From Eleginops maclovinus (lineage: Eukaryota > Chordata > Actinopteri > Perciformes > Eleginopidae), in the NCBI RefSeq assembly GCF_036324505.1, contig NC_086354.1, forward strand, positions 24,372,707 through 24,436,706: DNA of 64,000 nt, read 5' to 3'. The notes under the pieces are model-generated. The model saw only the letters and a list, made by a program, of their open reading frames with translations, was not told the origin of the DNA and did not search any database. Positions 1 to 10,899 of the stretch are shown piece after piece. Each line of letters opens with the position of its first letter. Within the stretch, counting starts at the first letter, position 1. The position numbers and the translations under genes were made by a program.

Positions 1-90
1 TGGGGCTGCTGGGGTAGAATATTGTAATCTGACCCTATTAATAAGTGCAGAGTTACCAGCTGTAGTGATTGTGACTGTTGATCAAACCAC
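1..90 (+). repeat. Truncated copy of the GIMAP 3'-flank repeat (R1)
   Basis: These 90 bases match, almost base for base, part of a block that recurs complete at 5097-5375 (plus) and at 16183-16461, 25845-26123 and 33144-33422 (minus). Each full copy lies just beyond the 3' end of a GIMAP gene, so this one is the 3' flank of the minus-strand locus A. Similarity stops around base 90, where an LTR-like segment begins. Confidence 0.8.
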
Positions 91-96
91 GGGTTC

Positions 97-539
97 TGTC
101 ATGATCCGTGTTTCCTGTCTGTCATGTCTTTGTGTTGTGTTTCATTTTGAAGTGTTTTCCCTCTTCAGTCATGTTAAGCATCACTTCCTGTCTGCGTTTC
201 CCTCCTGTGCCTGATTGTGTCATTGTGTTCACCTGTTGCCCCTGTGTTTCTCCTCCCCCTTCCAGCTGTCTCTGGTCTTGTGATTACCCATGTGTATTTA
301 GTCCCTGTTCCCCTTTTGTCTGTTGTTCGGTCGTCGTCATTTCTTCCCTGACCTTGTCCATGATCCCTGCCTGTTCCTGTCGTCCTTCATGTCTGGAGCT
401 AAGTGATTTTCATGTCCTGTGTTCCCCTTGATTCGTGTTGTCATCAACAGCTTTTGAATAAAGCTCGCTTTTTGATTTTGACCCTTACCTGCTTCCCCTG
501 GATTTACTGCACTTGGGTCCTGTTTCCCCAACCCTGACA
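97..539 (+). mobile_element. Probable solo LTR of a retrotransposon
   Basis: The segment interrupts repeat R1. It starts TGTCATGATCC and ends CCCTGACA, giving short inverted ends (TGTCA/TGACA). It has a poly(A) signal AATAAA at 457-462 and a C/T-rich 3' part. The same TGTCATGATC start follows a purine tract at 14314 and 37024, which supports reading it as an LTR start. I found no clear target-site duplication; the 3' side runs directly into LINE sequence. Confidence 0.5.
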
Positions 540-885
540 GAATTTAGGTAGGACACTCATCTTAATGCAAGTCACTCGTCCAATCAGGGAGATTGGCAAC
601 TGCATCCATCTTTCCAGGTCCCTTCCCACCTCCTTAATCAACGCGTCGTGATTTAGTGAAACATATTCTGTCTTTGGTGAGGGATCTTTAATCCTAAAGT
701 TGTAACAAATTGAGTGGTCCACTGAAAGGGAATATTGGTCCTTGGGATTTCCTCGGCTGGAGAGTTGAGGGGCATCGCTACACGTTTCTGTGCGTTGACC
801 TCGTATCCAGATATCTCGCTGAACTTTGATAACAGGTCTGTGAGGGCAGGCATGGATGAGTCTAATGGAGTTGGGTACAAACAGC
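504..885 (-). pseudogene. LINE reverse-transcriptase fragment (L1/Tx1-like)
   Basis: Read on the minus strand, two overlapping frames (653-880 and 504-722) give one continuous LINE-like protein stretch. It includes SKFSEISGYEVNAQK, then FVTTLGLKIP, then DLERWMQLPISLIGRV. These resemble the region after the catalytic motif of L1-type reverse transcriptases. The frame change near 690 and the short length show a dead fragment. The family is recognised by eye, not by search. Confidence 0.6.
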
Positions 886-1199
886 TCCTTATCTTTAGTG
901 TTTAATGATGTATTTGATACTGTTCACAGATGTATGTCTTTATATTTAGTTGTTTGGTAGGCATTGGTTAATTGTTTATGCTCATTTTGTGAGCGCCTTG
1001 TTTTTCCAGAATGATGTTTTCATTTTCTTTTCCAACTATTCTTTCACTTTCATGTGTCATCATGTCATTTGACCTCTGATTTACTTTAATGACACACACT
1101 TAACTTCCCCATAAAATGTTTTCTATGATGACATGAACAAACATGAATTTAGACCCAACAAGGAATGAAATTGAGATGTCTTCTAAGATAACCCTTCAA

Positions 1200-1386
1200 G
1201 GCCCCCGGGCGTGGTGCAACTGGCTGGGGCACCTGCACTGTACGCCGGCGACCCGGGTTCGATTCCCGACCCGTTGTCCTTTCCGGATCCCACCCCGACT
1301 CTCTCTCCCACCTTCCTGTCACTCTCCACTGTCCTATCAGAATAAAGGCAAAAAGACCCCAAAAAATAACTTCAAAAAAAAGAGAC
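1200..1386 (+). mobile_element. tRNA-derived SINE with 10-bp target duplication
   Basis: The head is tRNA-like, with an A-box-like TGGTGCAACTGG and a B box GGGTTCGATTCCC. A pyrimidine-rich body, ATAAAGGCAAAAA and an A-rich tail follow. The element is bracketed by perfect direct repeats AACCCTTCAA at 1190-1199 and 1387-1396. It sits in the 3' flank of GIMAP locus A. It is a retroposon, not a functional tRNA gene. Confidence 0.85.
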
Positions 1387-1396
1387 AACCCTTCAA

Positions 1397-1939
1397 ACTC
1401 TCTTTAAATCCTTCATTGAACAAAAAAAGGACTTTCAATGTGAACTGATATTCTTTTATTATATGACATGAATGATCATCAAACGTGTGTCTTCATACAT
1501 AATGCAGAATGTGTCCTTGTCTTGTTTTTACCAACCTACTCCAGCAACTTATTCCTAACTATTTAAACTTATAGAGACAATTCAAACAAACCTTCCATTC
1601 AGCAAAAGCAGACATGGGCAGTACTCCTTCAGTTATTGTGACACGATAGAGCTGCTTATCCTAAGAACACAGAACATTTTAAAAGCACATTTTCATTAAA
1701 TGCATTATTTTTCTTATTTGTTTTGTTTCCTTTTTTTTTTTGCATATTTTTTGTTTCATATTGGATTGTTTAGTATGTTATGCCCATTGTTGGTGCTTTT
1801 GGTTCAGTTCACAGCACACAACAAAATCAAAAAAGGGAACTGTGAATATTAACAAGGAGTCAGACAGTCGTAGGTTTGGTAAATCTGCTGTCGTTTAGCA
1901 TCAGAAGGTCTGACTGTCTCATGTAAAACAGCTAAGTTG
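1397..1939. other. Probable 3' UTR and flank of GIMAP A
   Basis: No further gene is seen. The inverse of AATAAA (TTTATT, 1455-1460) is a candidate minus-strand poly(A) signal for locus A, about 480 bases past its stop codon. The rest is A/T-rich, with a T-tract around 1731-1741. Confidence 0.4.
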
Positions 1940-3284
1940 TTATTTTGTGAAAAAAGATAGCACTACTTTAAAAATGCCAAATAAAATGTCAAGTACTGAG
2001 CCACTGTCCTCAGCTTCCCGTCTGGCCCGCTTTTCCTGCTCTTCTCTAAATCTCCTCCTTTCCTCCTCCATTTCTCTTTTACGAGTTTCAATTAGCCTAT
2101 TCAAATTCTCTCTGTCATCTTCCAATTCCTTCATTTGTTGCTCATACTTTTTGGTTATTCTCTTTTCAAGTTCCTCTTCCTGTTTGCGCATTTCCTCTTC
2201 TCTCTCTTTTAGTATTCTCTGTTTTGCCTCCTCTATGGCCCTCTCGGCCTCCTGGAACATTTCAGTGGTGTAATGGCTTCCTCCGTTCTTCTCTGTTATA
2301 TCTCTGATCTTGTTGAGCAGCTCTCTGACCTGAGAACGATCCTCCAAGTCATTATTGAAGACGTGGTACTGGCCGTAACATCTGTCCACAAGTTCCTGCA
2401 GCTCTTTGCTTTCCTCCAAGAACTTTTCGATAGGTCTCCCTTTGAGCAGGTCACCGTGGGTAAAGAGAACCATGCTGTATCTGTCTGCTTCCTCTCCAAA
2501 GATTTCCTGAATCTTCTTCACTGTCTGCTTTTCCTCCTCTGTGAATCTGCCCAGTCTGATGACAACCAGGAAGATATGGGGTCCAGGAGCAGCATAAGAA
2601 ATGCTCTTACCAACGTTCTTCCTGGTCTTCTCCTCATCAATCTTGGTGTCAAACAGACCTGGAGTGTCAACAACAGCAATTCTTTGTCCCTCAACTTCAC
2701 CAAAGGCCTTAGCACAGTGCACCGTCATGGATGTAAAAGAGAACTCTGATTTAAAGGACTGTTTTCCCAGAATGGTGTTTCCTGTGGCGCTCTTCCCAAC
2801 TCCGGTCTTCCCCACCATCACAATCCGGATTTCCTTATTATTGTATGTGTTTGATTCTGATGGGAAGGATGAAAAAGATGAACACATATTTTATTTATTA
2901 CATATATTTAAGCTGAAGCTTTTTGTGAAAAAGTCCCTAAAATAAGTTTGGTAACCCATTAGGATACGATGAACTAAAAACATGCAGTTACATTTGCTTC
3001 ACATAAGTAAATAATATTACTAGATTTACAATATGTAATTAAATGCCACTTCATTTTGAAGTTGGGATTTTTTGTCTATGCACGCTCCAAGTTAGGATTT
3101 CTTTATTGGGTAATTTTCAGGAGGTTTTTCCTGTAAGAAAAACTCTCTGCATAGTTAATCTTTATCCCAGCATATTGAGTCTAACACAAATCAGTAAAAC
3201 AGTAAATGAACAAGTTTAGGGTTTCTACAATTGACCGTTAACAGCATGAATACAGTCTTTTGACTTACCACGTTTGCTGGCCAT
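1940..3284 (-). CDS. GIMAP-family GTPase, locus A (intact)
   Basis: This is an immune-associated GTPase of the AIG1/GIMAP family; relatives act at lymphocyte intracellular membranes. It has two coding exons on the minus strand: 3284-3269 (start peptide MASKR, donor GTAAGT) and 2856-1940 (acceptor CATCAG), phase 1, 310 aa. G motifs visible: P-loop GKTGVGKS (21-28), DTPG (69-72), THGD (138-141, G4 position) and YHVFNN (169-174, G5). A charged coiled coil (about 200-285) follows. The C-terminal ~20 residues are hydrophobic (VLDILFGIFKVVLSFF), suggesting a tail anchor. The GTP-binding domain is complete and I see no break. The start is set by the splice model; an ATG at 2887 lies in the intron. 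Which mammalian GIMAP it matches cannot be said, because fish copies expanded independently. Confidence 0.88.
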
Positions 3285-4163
3285 GGTTGGTTATGGAGGG
3301 AGGAGCTGGTCTGCTGCTGAGCTGAAGAAGTGAAGTCAGTCTGCAGCAACACCTCCTTAAATACAGACTTCCTGCAGCAAACCACACCTACACACTGCTG
3401 ACGCCACAGTTTATGGGTGTCCGAAATTCAGCTACTGTGGGATGTTTTATAGGTTAAAGTGATCAGAACCTGACCTCATAAACACAGCTATGGTAAATGT
3501 AGCCCATAATGAAGATATCATGGTTTCAGATGTGTTGATGTTCTGGGGTTTTACAGACCCTAATCCACTATTTTATAATATTTGAAATCAAAGCCTTTAC
3601 TACCAATATTCACACAGTCATTGAATAAACTTCAATTCCCAAATCCCGTTTCATTCCACAGACACTTTATCAAGAGCTCTTTATCATTAGAACGTTTAAA
3701 GTGTATTTTCCTCAAATTCAGTTCATGATAGATTTGATATTTATGCTTTCATCTGTTGTTTCACATGCATTCCTTTGTTCATATTTATTGTTTGATGGGG
3801 ATAAGTTCTTGCTCCTTGTTGTTTCTGTTTCTGCCATTTCGTTCCAGATGTTGCTTTCACCTTCATGTGTTGTCTTATTTGACCTCTGATTCAATGTTTG
3901 ACTAAACCTGGCTATTATAGTTATTTGGGTTTTTTATTATTAAGATTTGTTAGAGAACGTCTTCAACTTTGACAGAATTTATTTACCTGGGGCTTATTTA
4001 CCCAGGGGCCGTAGTTTGGACACCCCTGCACTGTATACTCCCTCTGTGTTAAACTGAGTATTATAGGAGTAACATACTGATTACTTAGTGTTCCTATTAT
4101 TCTGTAATACTGAGCATCTCTTCAAGGAAGGTTCTGCTCCAACAAATGTACAGCCTGCAGCTG
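3262..4163. repeat. Duplicated promoter/upstream block, copy 1 (locus A)
   Basis: From exon 1 of A outward, about 900 bases are nearly identical to 7403-8303 upstream of locus B, with only scattered substitutions. Homology ends at GTACAGCCTGCAGCTG, where the sequences diverge. It holds a short frame (3701-3889) that I do not regard as a gene. This is a recent segmental duplication covering first exon, promoter and upstream DNA. Confidence 0.85.
3356..3386 (-). promoter_or_regulatory. Core promoter of GIMAP A: TATA-like box plus RUNX-type site
   Basis: On the minus strand TATTTAAG (3363-3356) lies about 70 bases before the start codon, and TGTGGTTT (3386-3379) lies about 15 bases further upstream. 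The same pair recurs at loci B, C, F and G. TGTGGTTT matches the RUNX consensus used in many lymphocyte promoters; factor binding is inferred. Confidence 0.6.
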
Positions 4164-5096
4164 GAAAGTCCCCTATCAGTTCCTTTTTTGAAACTTGAAA
4201 CTGCTATTAGTAGCATAATCCCTGCTCACCCCTCCCATCAGCATTTACAAGAAATGCCCCCTGTTCTTCTAAATGAACGTGCAGACTGGAGTCAGCTCTT
4301 GGAATTGCAGCTCTCAGTCTCTGTTCATGACAGGAAGTCATATTATGCTGCACTCACAAGCTTGTAAACTTTCAAGCCTTCAGCAGGGCTTTGAAATAAA
4401 CACATTGGTCTTCAATTCCTTTGGAATTAAACTCACACTGCTGAATCCTCATACCAACTTTAACTCAAAGAGGTTTTGCTTGTATTGAAGATTGTAGTGT
4501 ACGGTGCAAGGGATTTATTTGAAGTACTGATGCTGTTTCCTGTGGGGCTCACCCCAGCTTCAATCTTCCCCTCCATCACAATCCTGAGAGCCTCGTAAAT
4601 AAATGGAGACACTGACAGACAATCCAGATGAATGTGATTTTAGATGCTACAACAGCTGCTGAAGGAGCTAGAGTCAAACTCCAAATTAGAAATGTCTTTG
4701 AACAACGCTAAAGATGTTTTCCCTTTTCGTTAAATGCATGGAAGCCACCGTGATACAACGTGAAGATGAAGGAAAAACACTAATACTTTGATCAGTTTAC
4801 TAAATACTTAAAAGGTGTTTTAGATTATGAAGCCTGAACCTGCTTCAACTCTTATTGAGAGTGTTTCTTTTTCATATACAGTTATCACATGAGAGACAGA
4901 AATGAACTGCAGCCACTACAAAGTCCTCTGAGGCACTGATAAACAAACATGTCTGTAGTCATATTATGCTGATCCAAAGCATCACATGAATCATTCAAGA
5001 GGACACAAACCCTTGAGTTCCAGCACCCCCATGTGTCCACAGAGTGAAACACTTCTGTTCTAGATCTGATCCTTTCTGCTGAAGGCTCCATCACTA
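4164..5096. repeat. Intergenic duplicated DNA, no gene seen
   Basis: About 4160-4690 recurs inverted at about 11040-11480 and, shortened, at about 8480-8760. About 4740-5096 recurs inverted at 33423-33790 and, split by a Tc1 element, at 26124-28070. These blocks place A-B and F-G in one duplication history. I see no coding gene. Confidence 0.7.
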
Positions 5097-5375
5097 ATGC
5101 AGATAATGAAGGGGATAAAGGGCATCCTTATGGAATACCTCTACTCAGACATTGACCCATTAGGGGAACCTGGGGCTGCTGGGGTAGAATATTGTAATCT
5201 GACCCTATTAATAAGTGCAGAGTTACCAGCTGTAGTGATTGTGACTGTTGATCAAACCAAGGGAACAGTCCAGATATTCTTCAGATCATTAATGAGTTTG
5301 GGGAATTCTCTGGATATAAAGGTCAATAATGGAAAATCCTTGACGTTACTTGGACATTTAAAATGCTCAGATTGA
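5097..5375 (+). repeat. GIMAP 3'-flank repeat R1 with a 92-codon frame (locus B copy)
   Basis: This is a complete copy of a block found beyond the 3' ends of loci B, D, F and G. Each copy carries an uninterrupted 92-codon frame that runs convergent to the GIMAP gene and starts MQIMKGIKGIL. I recognise no domain, signal peptide or membrane segment. Copies differ by a handful of bases, and most of those I spotted change the amino acid (LGEP/LVEP, VDQ/VGQ, NNG/NDG), which does not look like coding constraint. Best treated as co-duplicated non-coding flank unless transcription is shown. Confidence 0.65.
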
Positions 5376-5445
5376 GCACACATTCATTTCCAGTTTGCTT
5401 TTAACGGTGAATGAATTGAGACCCTCAAAACTCTCTTTCAGATCC

Positions 5446-5482
5446 TTTATTAATCAACAAAAGCACATGAATGAAATTTATT
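5446..5482 (-). terminator. Poly(A) signals of GIMAP B
   Basis: Two minus-strand AATAAA signals (TTTATT at 5477-5482 and 5446-5451) lie about 370-410 bases beyond the stop codon of B. The same pair is conserved downstream of D and G. Confidence 0.6.
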
Positions 5483-5853
5483 CAGGAGTTTTTATCTGTA
5501 AAACATTTTAAAGTATATTCATCAAATGAATTCATGATGTGTTTATCTGTTCTTATTTTCTCTAGTAAAAGAAAAGCAATCAAACAATGAAAACACAACA
5601 TCTGAAACCATCATTCAGTTGATGTCAGAGGAATAAACTCCACATTTATCATGTGAACATCTTGGTTCTCTGTTTAGTATTTAGTAGTATTTGATCACAA
5701 CACACACTCTGGGAATAATTGATATTACTACAAATCAAATCCAAAAGGGGGGCTGTGAAGATTAGCTAGCAGGTTTGGTAAATCAGCTGCAGTCCAGCAG
5801 AAGGAGGTCAGACTCATGCAGAGCAGCTCAGTGGTATTATCTAAAAAATGAAT

Positions 5854-7425
5854 CTATAAAATTGTACATTTTTTTTTTCTTCTCTCAGCTTCCTGTCTGG
5901 CCTTCCTGCCCTCCTCCTCTCTTATCCTCCTCTTCTCCTCCTCCATTTCTCTTTGGTGATCTTCATTTAGTTTCTTCATCCTCTCATGGTCATCTTTGGC
6001 TTTTTTTAATTCTTCTTCATATTTTTTAGCTATTCTCTTTTCAAGTTCCTCTTCCCGTTTGCGTATTTCTTCTTCTTTCTCTTTTAGGATTCTCTGTTTT
6101 TCCTCCTCTATGGCCCTCTCTGCCTCCTGGAACATTTCATTTGTGTAATGGCTTCCTCCGTTCTTCTCTGTTATATCTCTGATCTTGTTGAGCAGCTCTC
6201 TGACCTGAGAACGATCCTTCACCTCATTATTGAAGACGTGGTACTGGCCGTGACATTTACCTACAAGTTCCTGCAGATCTTCGCTCTGCTCCAAGAACTC
6301 TTCGATAGGTCTCCCTTTGAGCAGGTCACCGTAGGTAAAGAGAACCATGCTGTATCTGTCTGCTTTCTCTCCAAAGATTTCCTCAATCTTCTGCACAGTC
6401 TGCTTTTCTTCCTCTGTGAATCTGCCCAGTCTGATGACGATCAGGAAGACATGGGGTCCAGGAGAAGCATACGAAACGCTCTGACCAACATCGTACCTGG
6501 TCTTCTCTTCATCAAATTTGGTGTCATACAGACCTGGAGTGTCAATAACAGCAACTGTTTGTCCCTCCATTTTACCAACAGCCTTAGCACAGTCTACAGT
6601 CAAGGATCTGAAAGAGAACTCTGACTCAAAGAACTGTTTTCCCAGAATGGTGTTTCCTGTGGCGCTCTTCCCAGCTCCGGTCTTCCCCACCATCACAATC
6701 CGGATAACCTCGTTATTGTATGTGTTTGATTCTGATGGGAAGGATGAAAAAGATGCTCAAGTTATTCCTTAAAATAGGTAACACTGCATGATGTTTTTTG
6801 AAAGTGTTGAGATGTTCATTATTACTGTATGTACTCAGTTCTATGTAATGCTGTATATATGTTTATGCCACTAGATGGCGATATGGTACAGACTATAAAA
6901 GGGTGAACTGAGCTATGCTAGTTCAGTGTGCGTAGTAGATGGCGAAGCTCTGACCGTGAGTATGATGCGTCAGAGCAGCCTGGAATAAATAAGCCAAAGG
7001 CTAAAGATAATTCATTCTCCGTCTCCTTTTCTAAGAATGCAACGTTAGCTGTGCGACAGTGCAATACAGCTCAACAGAAAGCCTTATTGACTGTAGGTTG
7101 CATAACTTAGAGTTTTAAAGACAACATCAGGAGCCTCCACAAGTTCAGATTTTTTGAAAACCTTTGTGATTCCTGGGTGGAAAAGAATAGGAAGACTATG
7201 AGCTAAATGCTAACGTTAGCTAAGACTGTTTGCATCCAATGACTAACGATTAAGATAAAGAGGTAAAAACCACCAAGATCTAAAAAAGTGTTCGGTAAAA
7301 ATGTTGATTAAATGTTAATAAAAGTAAATGTATTTCATCCTATAAGACTTAAGTTTTGTTCACAAACAATAGTCACCATCAACAGCTTAAATAGAGTTTA
7401 TAGACTTACCACGTTTGCTGGCCAT
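5854..7425 (-). CDS. GIMAP-family GTPase, locus B, CaaX-ending (intact)
   Basis: Two minus-strand coding exons, 7425-7410 (MASKR, donor GTAAGT) and 6731-5854 (acceptor ATCAG), in phase 1, give 297 aa. P-loop GKTGAGKS is at 21-28, DTPG follows in the second G-motif cluster, and the G4 position reads TYGD. A long Lys/Glu-rich coiled coil follows the GTPase domain. Unlike A and D there is no hydrophobic tail. The protein ends RRKKKCTIL, a basic patch plus a CaaX box with final Leu, which by known prenylation rules suggests geranylgeranylation and membrane attachment. A run of ten A residues encodes the KKK, so slippage there could abolish the CaaX box. Intron 1 contains a solo LTR. B is closest to G, its inverted paralogue. 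Confidence 0.87.
6805..7076 (+). mobile_element. Solo LTR in intron 1 of GIMAP B (272 bp)
   Basis: It starts TGTTGAG and ends CTCAACA, a perfect 7-bp inverted repeat, and is bracketed by 5-bp duplications GAAAG (6800-6804, 7077-7081). TATAAAA at 6894-6900 and AATAAA at 6984-6989 fit U3-R-U5 order on the plus strand, antisense to the host gene. No internal retroelement sequence remains, so it is a recombined solo LTR. Locus A lacks it. Confidence 0.88.
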
Positions 7426-8303
7426 GGCTGGTTATGGAGGGAGGAGCTGGTCTGCTGCTGAGCTGAAGAAGTGAAGTCAGTCTGCAGCAACACCTCCTTA
7501 AATACAGACCTCCTGCAGCAAACCACACCTACACACTGCTGACGCCACAGTGTATGGGTGTCCTAAATTCAGCTACTGTGGGATGTTTTATAGGTTAAAG
7601 TGATCAGAACCTGACCTCATAAACACAGCTATGGTAAATGTAGCCCATAATGAAGATATCATGGTTTCAGATGTGTTGATGTTCTGGGGTTTTACAGACC
7701 CTAATCCACTATTTTATAATATTTGAAATCGAAGCCTTTACTATCAATATTCACACAGTCATTGAATAAACTTCAATTCCCAAATCCCGTTTCATTCCAC
7801 AGACACTTTATCAAGAGCTCTTTATCATTAGAACGTTTAAAGTGTATTTTCCTCAAATTCAGTTCATGATAGATTTGATATTTATGCTTTCATCTGTTGT
7901 TTCACATGCATTCCTTTGTTCATATTTATTGTTTGATGGGGATAAGTTTTTGCTCCTTGTTGTTTCTGTTTCTGCCATTTCGTTCCAGATGTTGCTTTCA
8001 CCTTCATGTGTTGTGTTATTTGACCTCTGATTCAATGTTTGACTAAACCTGGCTATTATAGTTATTTGGGTTTTTTATTATTAAGATTTGTTAGAGAACG
8101 TCTTCAACTTTGACAGAATTTATTTACCTGGGGCTTATTTACCCAGGGGCCGTAGTTTGGACACCCCTGCACTGTATACTCCCTCTGTGTTAAACTGAGT
8201 ATTATAGGAGTAACATACTGATTACTTAGTGTTCCTATTATTCTGTAATACTGAGCATCTCTTCAAGGAAGGTTCTGCTCCAACAAATGTACAGCCTGCA
8301 GCT
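7403..8303. repeat. Duplicated promoter/upstream block, copy 2 (locus B)
   Basis: Nearly identical to 3262-4163. After GTACAGCCTGCAGCTG the sequence switches to a different segment, which marks the duplication boundary. Confidence 0.85.
7497..7527 (-). promoter_or_regulatory. Core promoter of GIMAP B: TATA-like box plus RUNX-type site
   Basis: Minus-strand TATTTAAG (7504-7497) and TGTGGTTT (7527-7520) keep the spacing seen at locus A. The start codon is at 7425. Confidence 0.6.
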
Positions 8304-8724
8304 GTTGTAACTGTGGTACTGATCCACAGTTACAACAGTCGGATCTTTGTCCAAGTGTTTCAAGAAACAAAGTGATTAACCTGACCCTCTTTATTATTTT
8401 ACTGCCTCTTCAGTTTTCACTGTTAAGTGATATCCTTTTATTGCACCTCTTATTCAATGTTTGACTGAACTCACTCTGACCCTGGAAAGTCCCCTATCAG
8501 TTCCTTTTTTGAAACTGCTATCAGTAGCATAATCCCTGCTCACCCCTCCCATCAGTATTTACAAGAAATGCCCCCTGTTCCTCTAAATGAAGGGATTTAT
8601 TTTAAGTACTGATGCTGTTTCCTGTGGGGCTCACCCCAGCTTCAATCTTCCCCTCCATCACAAGCACCTTGTAAATAAATGGAGACACTGACAGACAATC
8701 CAGATGAATGTGATTTTAGATGCT

Positions 8725-8796
8725 ACAACAGCTGCTGAAGGAGCTAGAGTCAAACTCTAATTAGAGTTTGACTCTAGCTCCTTCAGCAGCTGTTGT
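8725..8796. repeat. Perfect 72-bp palindrome at an inverted-duplication junction
   Basis: The left arm 8725-8760 (ACAACAGCTGCTGAAGG... CTCTAA) is exactly complementary to the right arm 8761-8796, with no spacer. Sequence left of the centre matches 4500-4690 in direct orientation. Sequence right of it matches 10930-11040 in inverted orientation. It therefore looks like the joint of an inverted duplication. Confidence 0.92.
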
Positions 8797-10293
8797 GCGG
8801 CACTGATCCGAACTGTTACAGCAGCCTGATTTTAGTCAGAGTGCATTTTTTTAAAGAAACATTGAGAGGCTGATTCAACATACAACATAGTACTGATCTT
8901 ATTTTGTTCTCGAGTGAAGGGATTGGGGAATCGCAGTGGGAGCTTTACCCCACAGTTGTGATGAAGAGAGAGCTGTAGGAATTCCCCCCTGGGATTAATA
9001 AAGTATGTCTTCTTCATGACCGGAGAGAACGAGATCACGGATACAAGCGAACAACATTTGTTTCCTCCTGAGGGTGGCTGGCATCTCCCTTTGTGATAAG
9101 GTTAGAAGTTCAGTCATCTGGGAGGGACTCAGAGCCGCTGCTTCTTTATGTAGAAAGGAGCCAGTTTAGTTGGTTTTGACAACTGGTAAAGATGCTCCAT
9201 GACCACCTTCCTCGAGAGGGGTTTCAGGCACCTCCAGCTGGGAGGAGGCCAAGACTAGAGTGCCTTGGAATCACAAACCAGTCAGAGCTATTTTATCATC
9301 ATTCTATTGGTCTAGCTTTAAATACAGCAACATTGGGCTCCACCACTATTGACATCAACTGCAGCAGTTTATTAAATGCCAAAGTTGCTGTTTAAATGTT
9401 TGGCAAAAAATCACTGTTGTCTTATGATATGATATGAGAGTGGAAATGTGTGACCTAATTAAGCTCAGGTGCTGTAAAACAGAGCAAGGTCCACTTTAGA
9501 TTTAAAACCTTTGAGATACAGCACCCCCATGTGGCTGGTAAACAGTGGTGGAAGAAGAAAGGGAAAATAAAACTGGCCTACCTTTATCATTTTTATCAAG
9601 AAAAGATTATCAGCTAAATGTACTAGAAGTACCAAACACGCCCATTAGGTGACATAGTGACCCTGTGTGAGAAGTGTATTATTCTTTTTCAGTTCTTATT
9701 GTGTGCTAGTATTACAAGTAGCATTGTAATGCTTCCAAGGATTTACATTGTAAAGATTTTAATTCTGCCCCCAAACAAAAGGCCAGTCCCCACAAGTGAC
9801 TGTGTACTCACAACATATCTAATACAGGAACATGAATACACACTGATTTGAAATAAATGAAGTCACTGATTGAGTTACAATATTTTATTGACTTTCTTGA
9901 GTTTAATTCCATAAAAGTGCATTTTGGTTCCGACATGTCTTTGATATTATTTTAAAGATTTTCACTTTTATTTAAATGCATGGAAGCCACCGTGATACAA
10001 CGTGAAGTGAAATGAAAAATACTAATATTTAGATCAGTTTACTTAATATTTAAAAAGGTATTTTTAAGCCTGAACCTGCTTCAACTCTTTTTCATATGCA
10101 GTTATCACATGAGAGCTAGAAATGCACTGCAGCCACTACAAAGTCCTCTGAGGCACTGCTAAACAAACTATAGTCATATTATGCTGATACAAGGTATCCC
10201 ATGAATCCTTCAAGGGGACACATTATACATTGCTGAGTGTCTTTATTATGAAATCCATGTTTTTTAATGTGCAAGGCATGATAAATAAACCAA
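8797..10293. other. Gene-free DNA between the two arms of the GIMAP array
   Basis: 8800-8930 is inverted relative to about 10910-11030. About 9590-10200 is an inverted, decayed relative of 28000-28440 and 33700-34140. I see no exon, RNA gene or recognisable transposase here; short frames such as 9192-9395 and 9657-9851 are not supported. Confidence 0.5.
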
Positions 10294-10309
10294 TTGAGAT
10301 TTTCTATTC

Positions 10310-10770
10310 AAGGTCCCATATTATGCTTTTTGTGGTTTTCCCTTTCCTGTAGTGTGTTATTTATGTCTGTGTGTAATAGGTCTGCAAAAGCTAAAATCCC
10401 AAAGTTCAGGGCAGAGGGAGATTCTCTCCCATATCCCTCCCCCCTGCCTGAAACGCCTCGATTGGGTTCCTTTCTTTACTTCCTGGTTCAGTTCCGTATC
10501 ACACTGACATCACCGTGATACGGAACTGAATATGTCAATAGCAGTGCGAGCCGCTCCGTACAGCCGACCCGAGCGGAGGAGCCATGGCGAGGAGACGCTG
10601 CCACTTTTGCTCTGAACCAAAACTTTCTCTGTTTCCATACCTCAGGAAGAAGATGTGAAGAAAAAGTGGATGCATTTATTTTTACCACCATTCCCCCGGA
10701 GCAAAAACCAAAGGAAGAAGATGTGTTCTCGACATTTCACTGAATTGTGGAGCTGTTGTGGGAGTTAAGC
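10310..10770 (+). mobile_element. Decayed DNA transposon encoding a THAP-type zinc finger
   Basis: A frame starting at 10584 reads MARRRCHFCSEPKLSLFP. After a single-base frameshift it continues through PQEEDVKKKWMHLF to KMCSRHF. The spaced Cys-x2-Cys, Trp and Cys-x2-His-Phe match the THAP (C2CH) DNA-binding domain carried by P-element and Kolobok-like transposases. The 5' part has a hairpin of CAGTTCCGTATCAC with its complement (about 10488-10530). Frameshift and truncation make it inactive. The superfamily is inferred. Confidence 0.55.
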
Positions 10771-10899
10771 CGCAAGCACACTGCTAGCCTCGACAAAGCA
10801 GCAAGCTTACGCTATCAACGCTACGCTACCAAGCTTTCAGGCTGTATGCACACTGACTTTACCTGAACTGTGCTTACCATTCATGCTCCATTGTCCCTT

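Noticed and set aside
1200..1290. tRNA gene from A- and B-box-like sequences (also 50880-50955)
   Set aside because: The tRNA-like heads are followed by SINE bodies; the first is flanked by a target duplication.
2273..2749. Recurring 158-codon frames on the strand opposite GIMAP exons (also 6148-6624, 15123-15599, 31895-32371)
   Set aside because: They are exact shadows of the GTPase-coding strand; their similarity simply mirrors the sense proteins.
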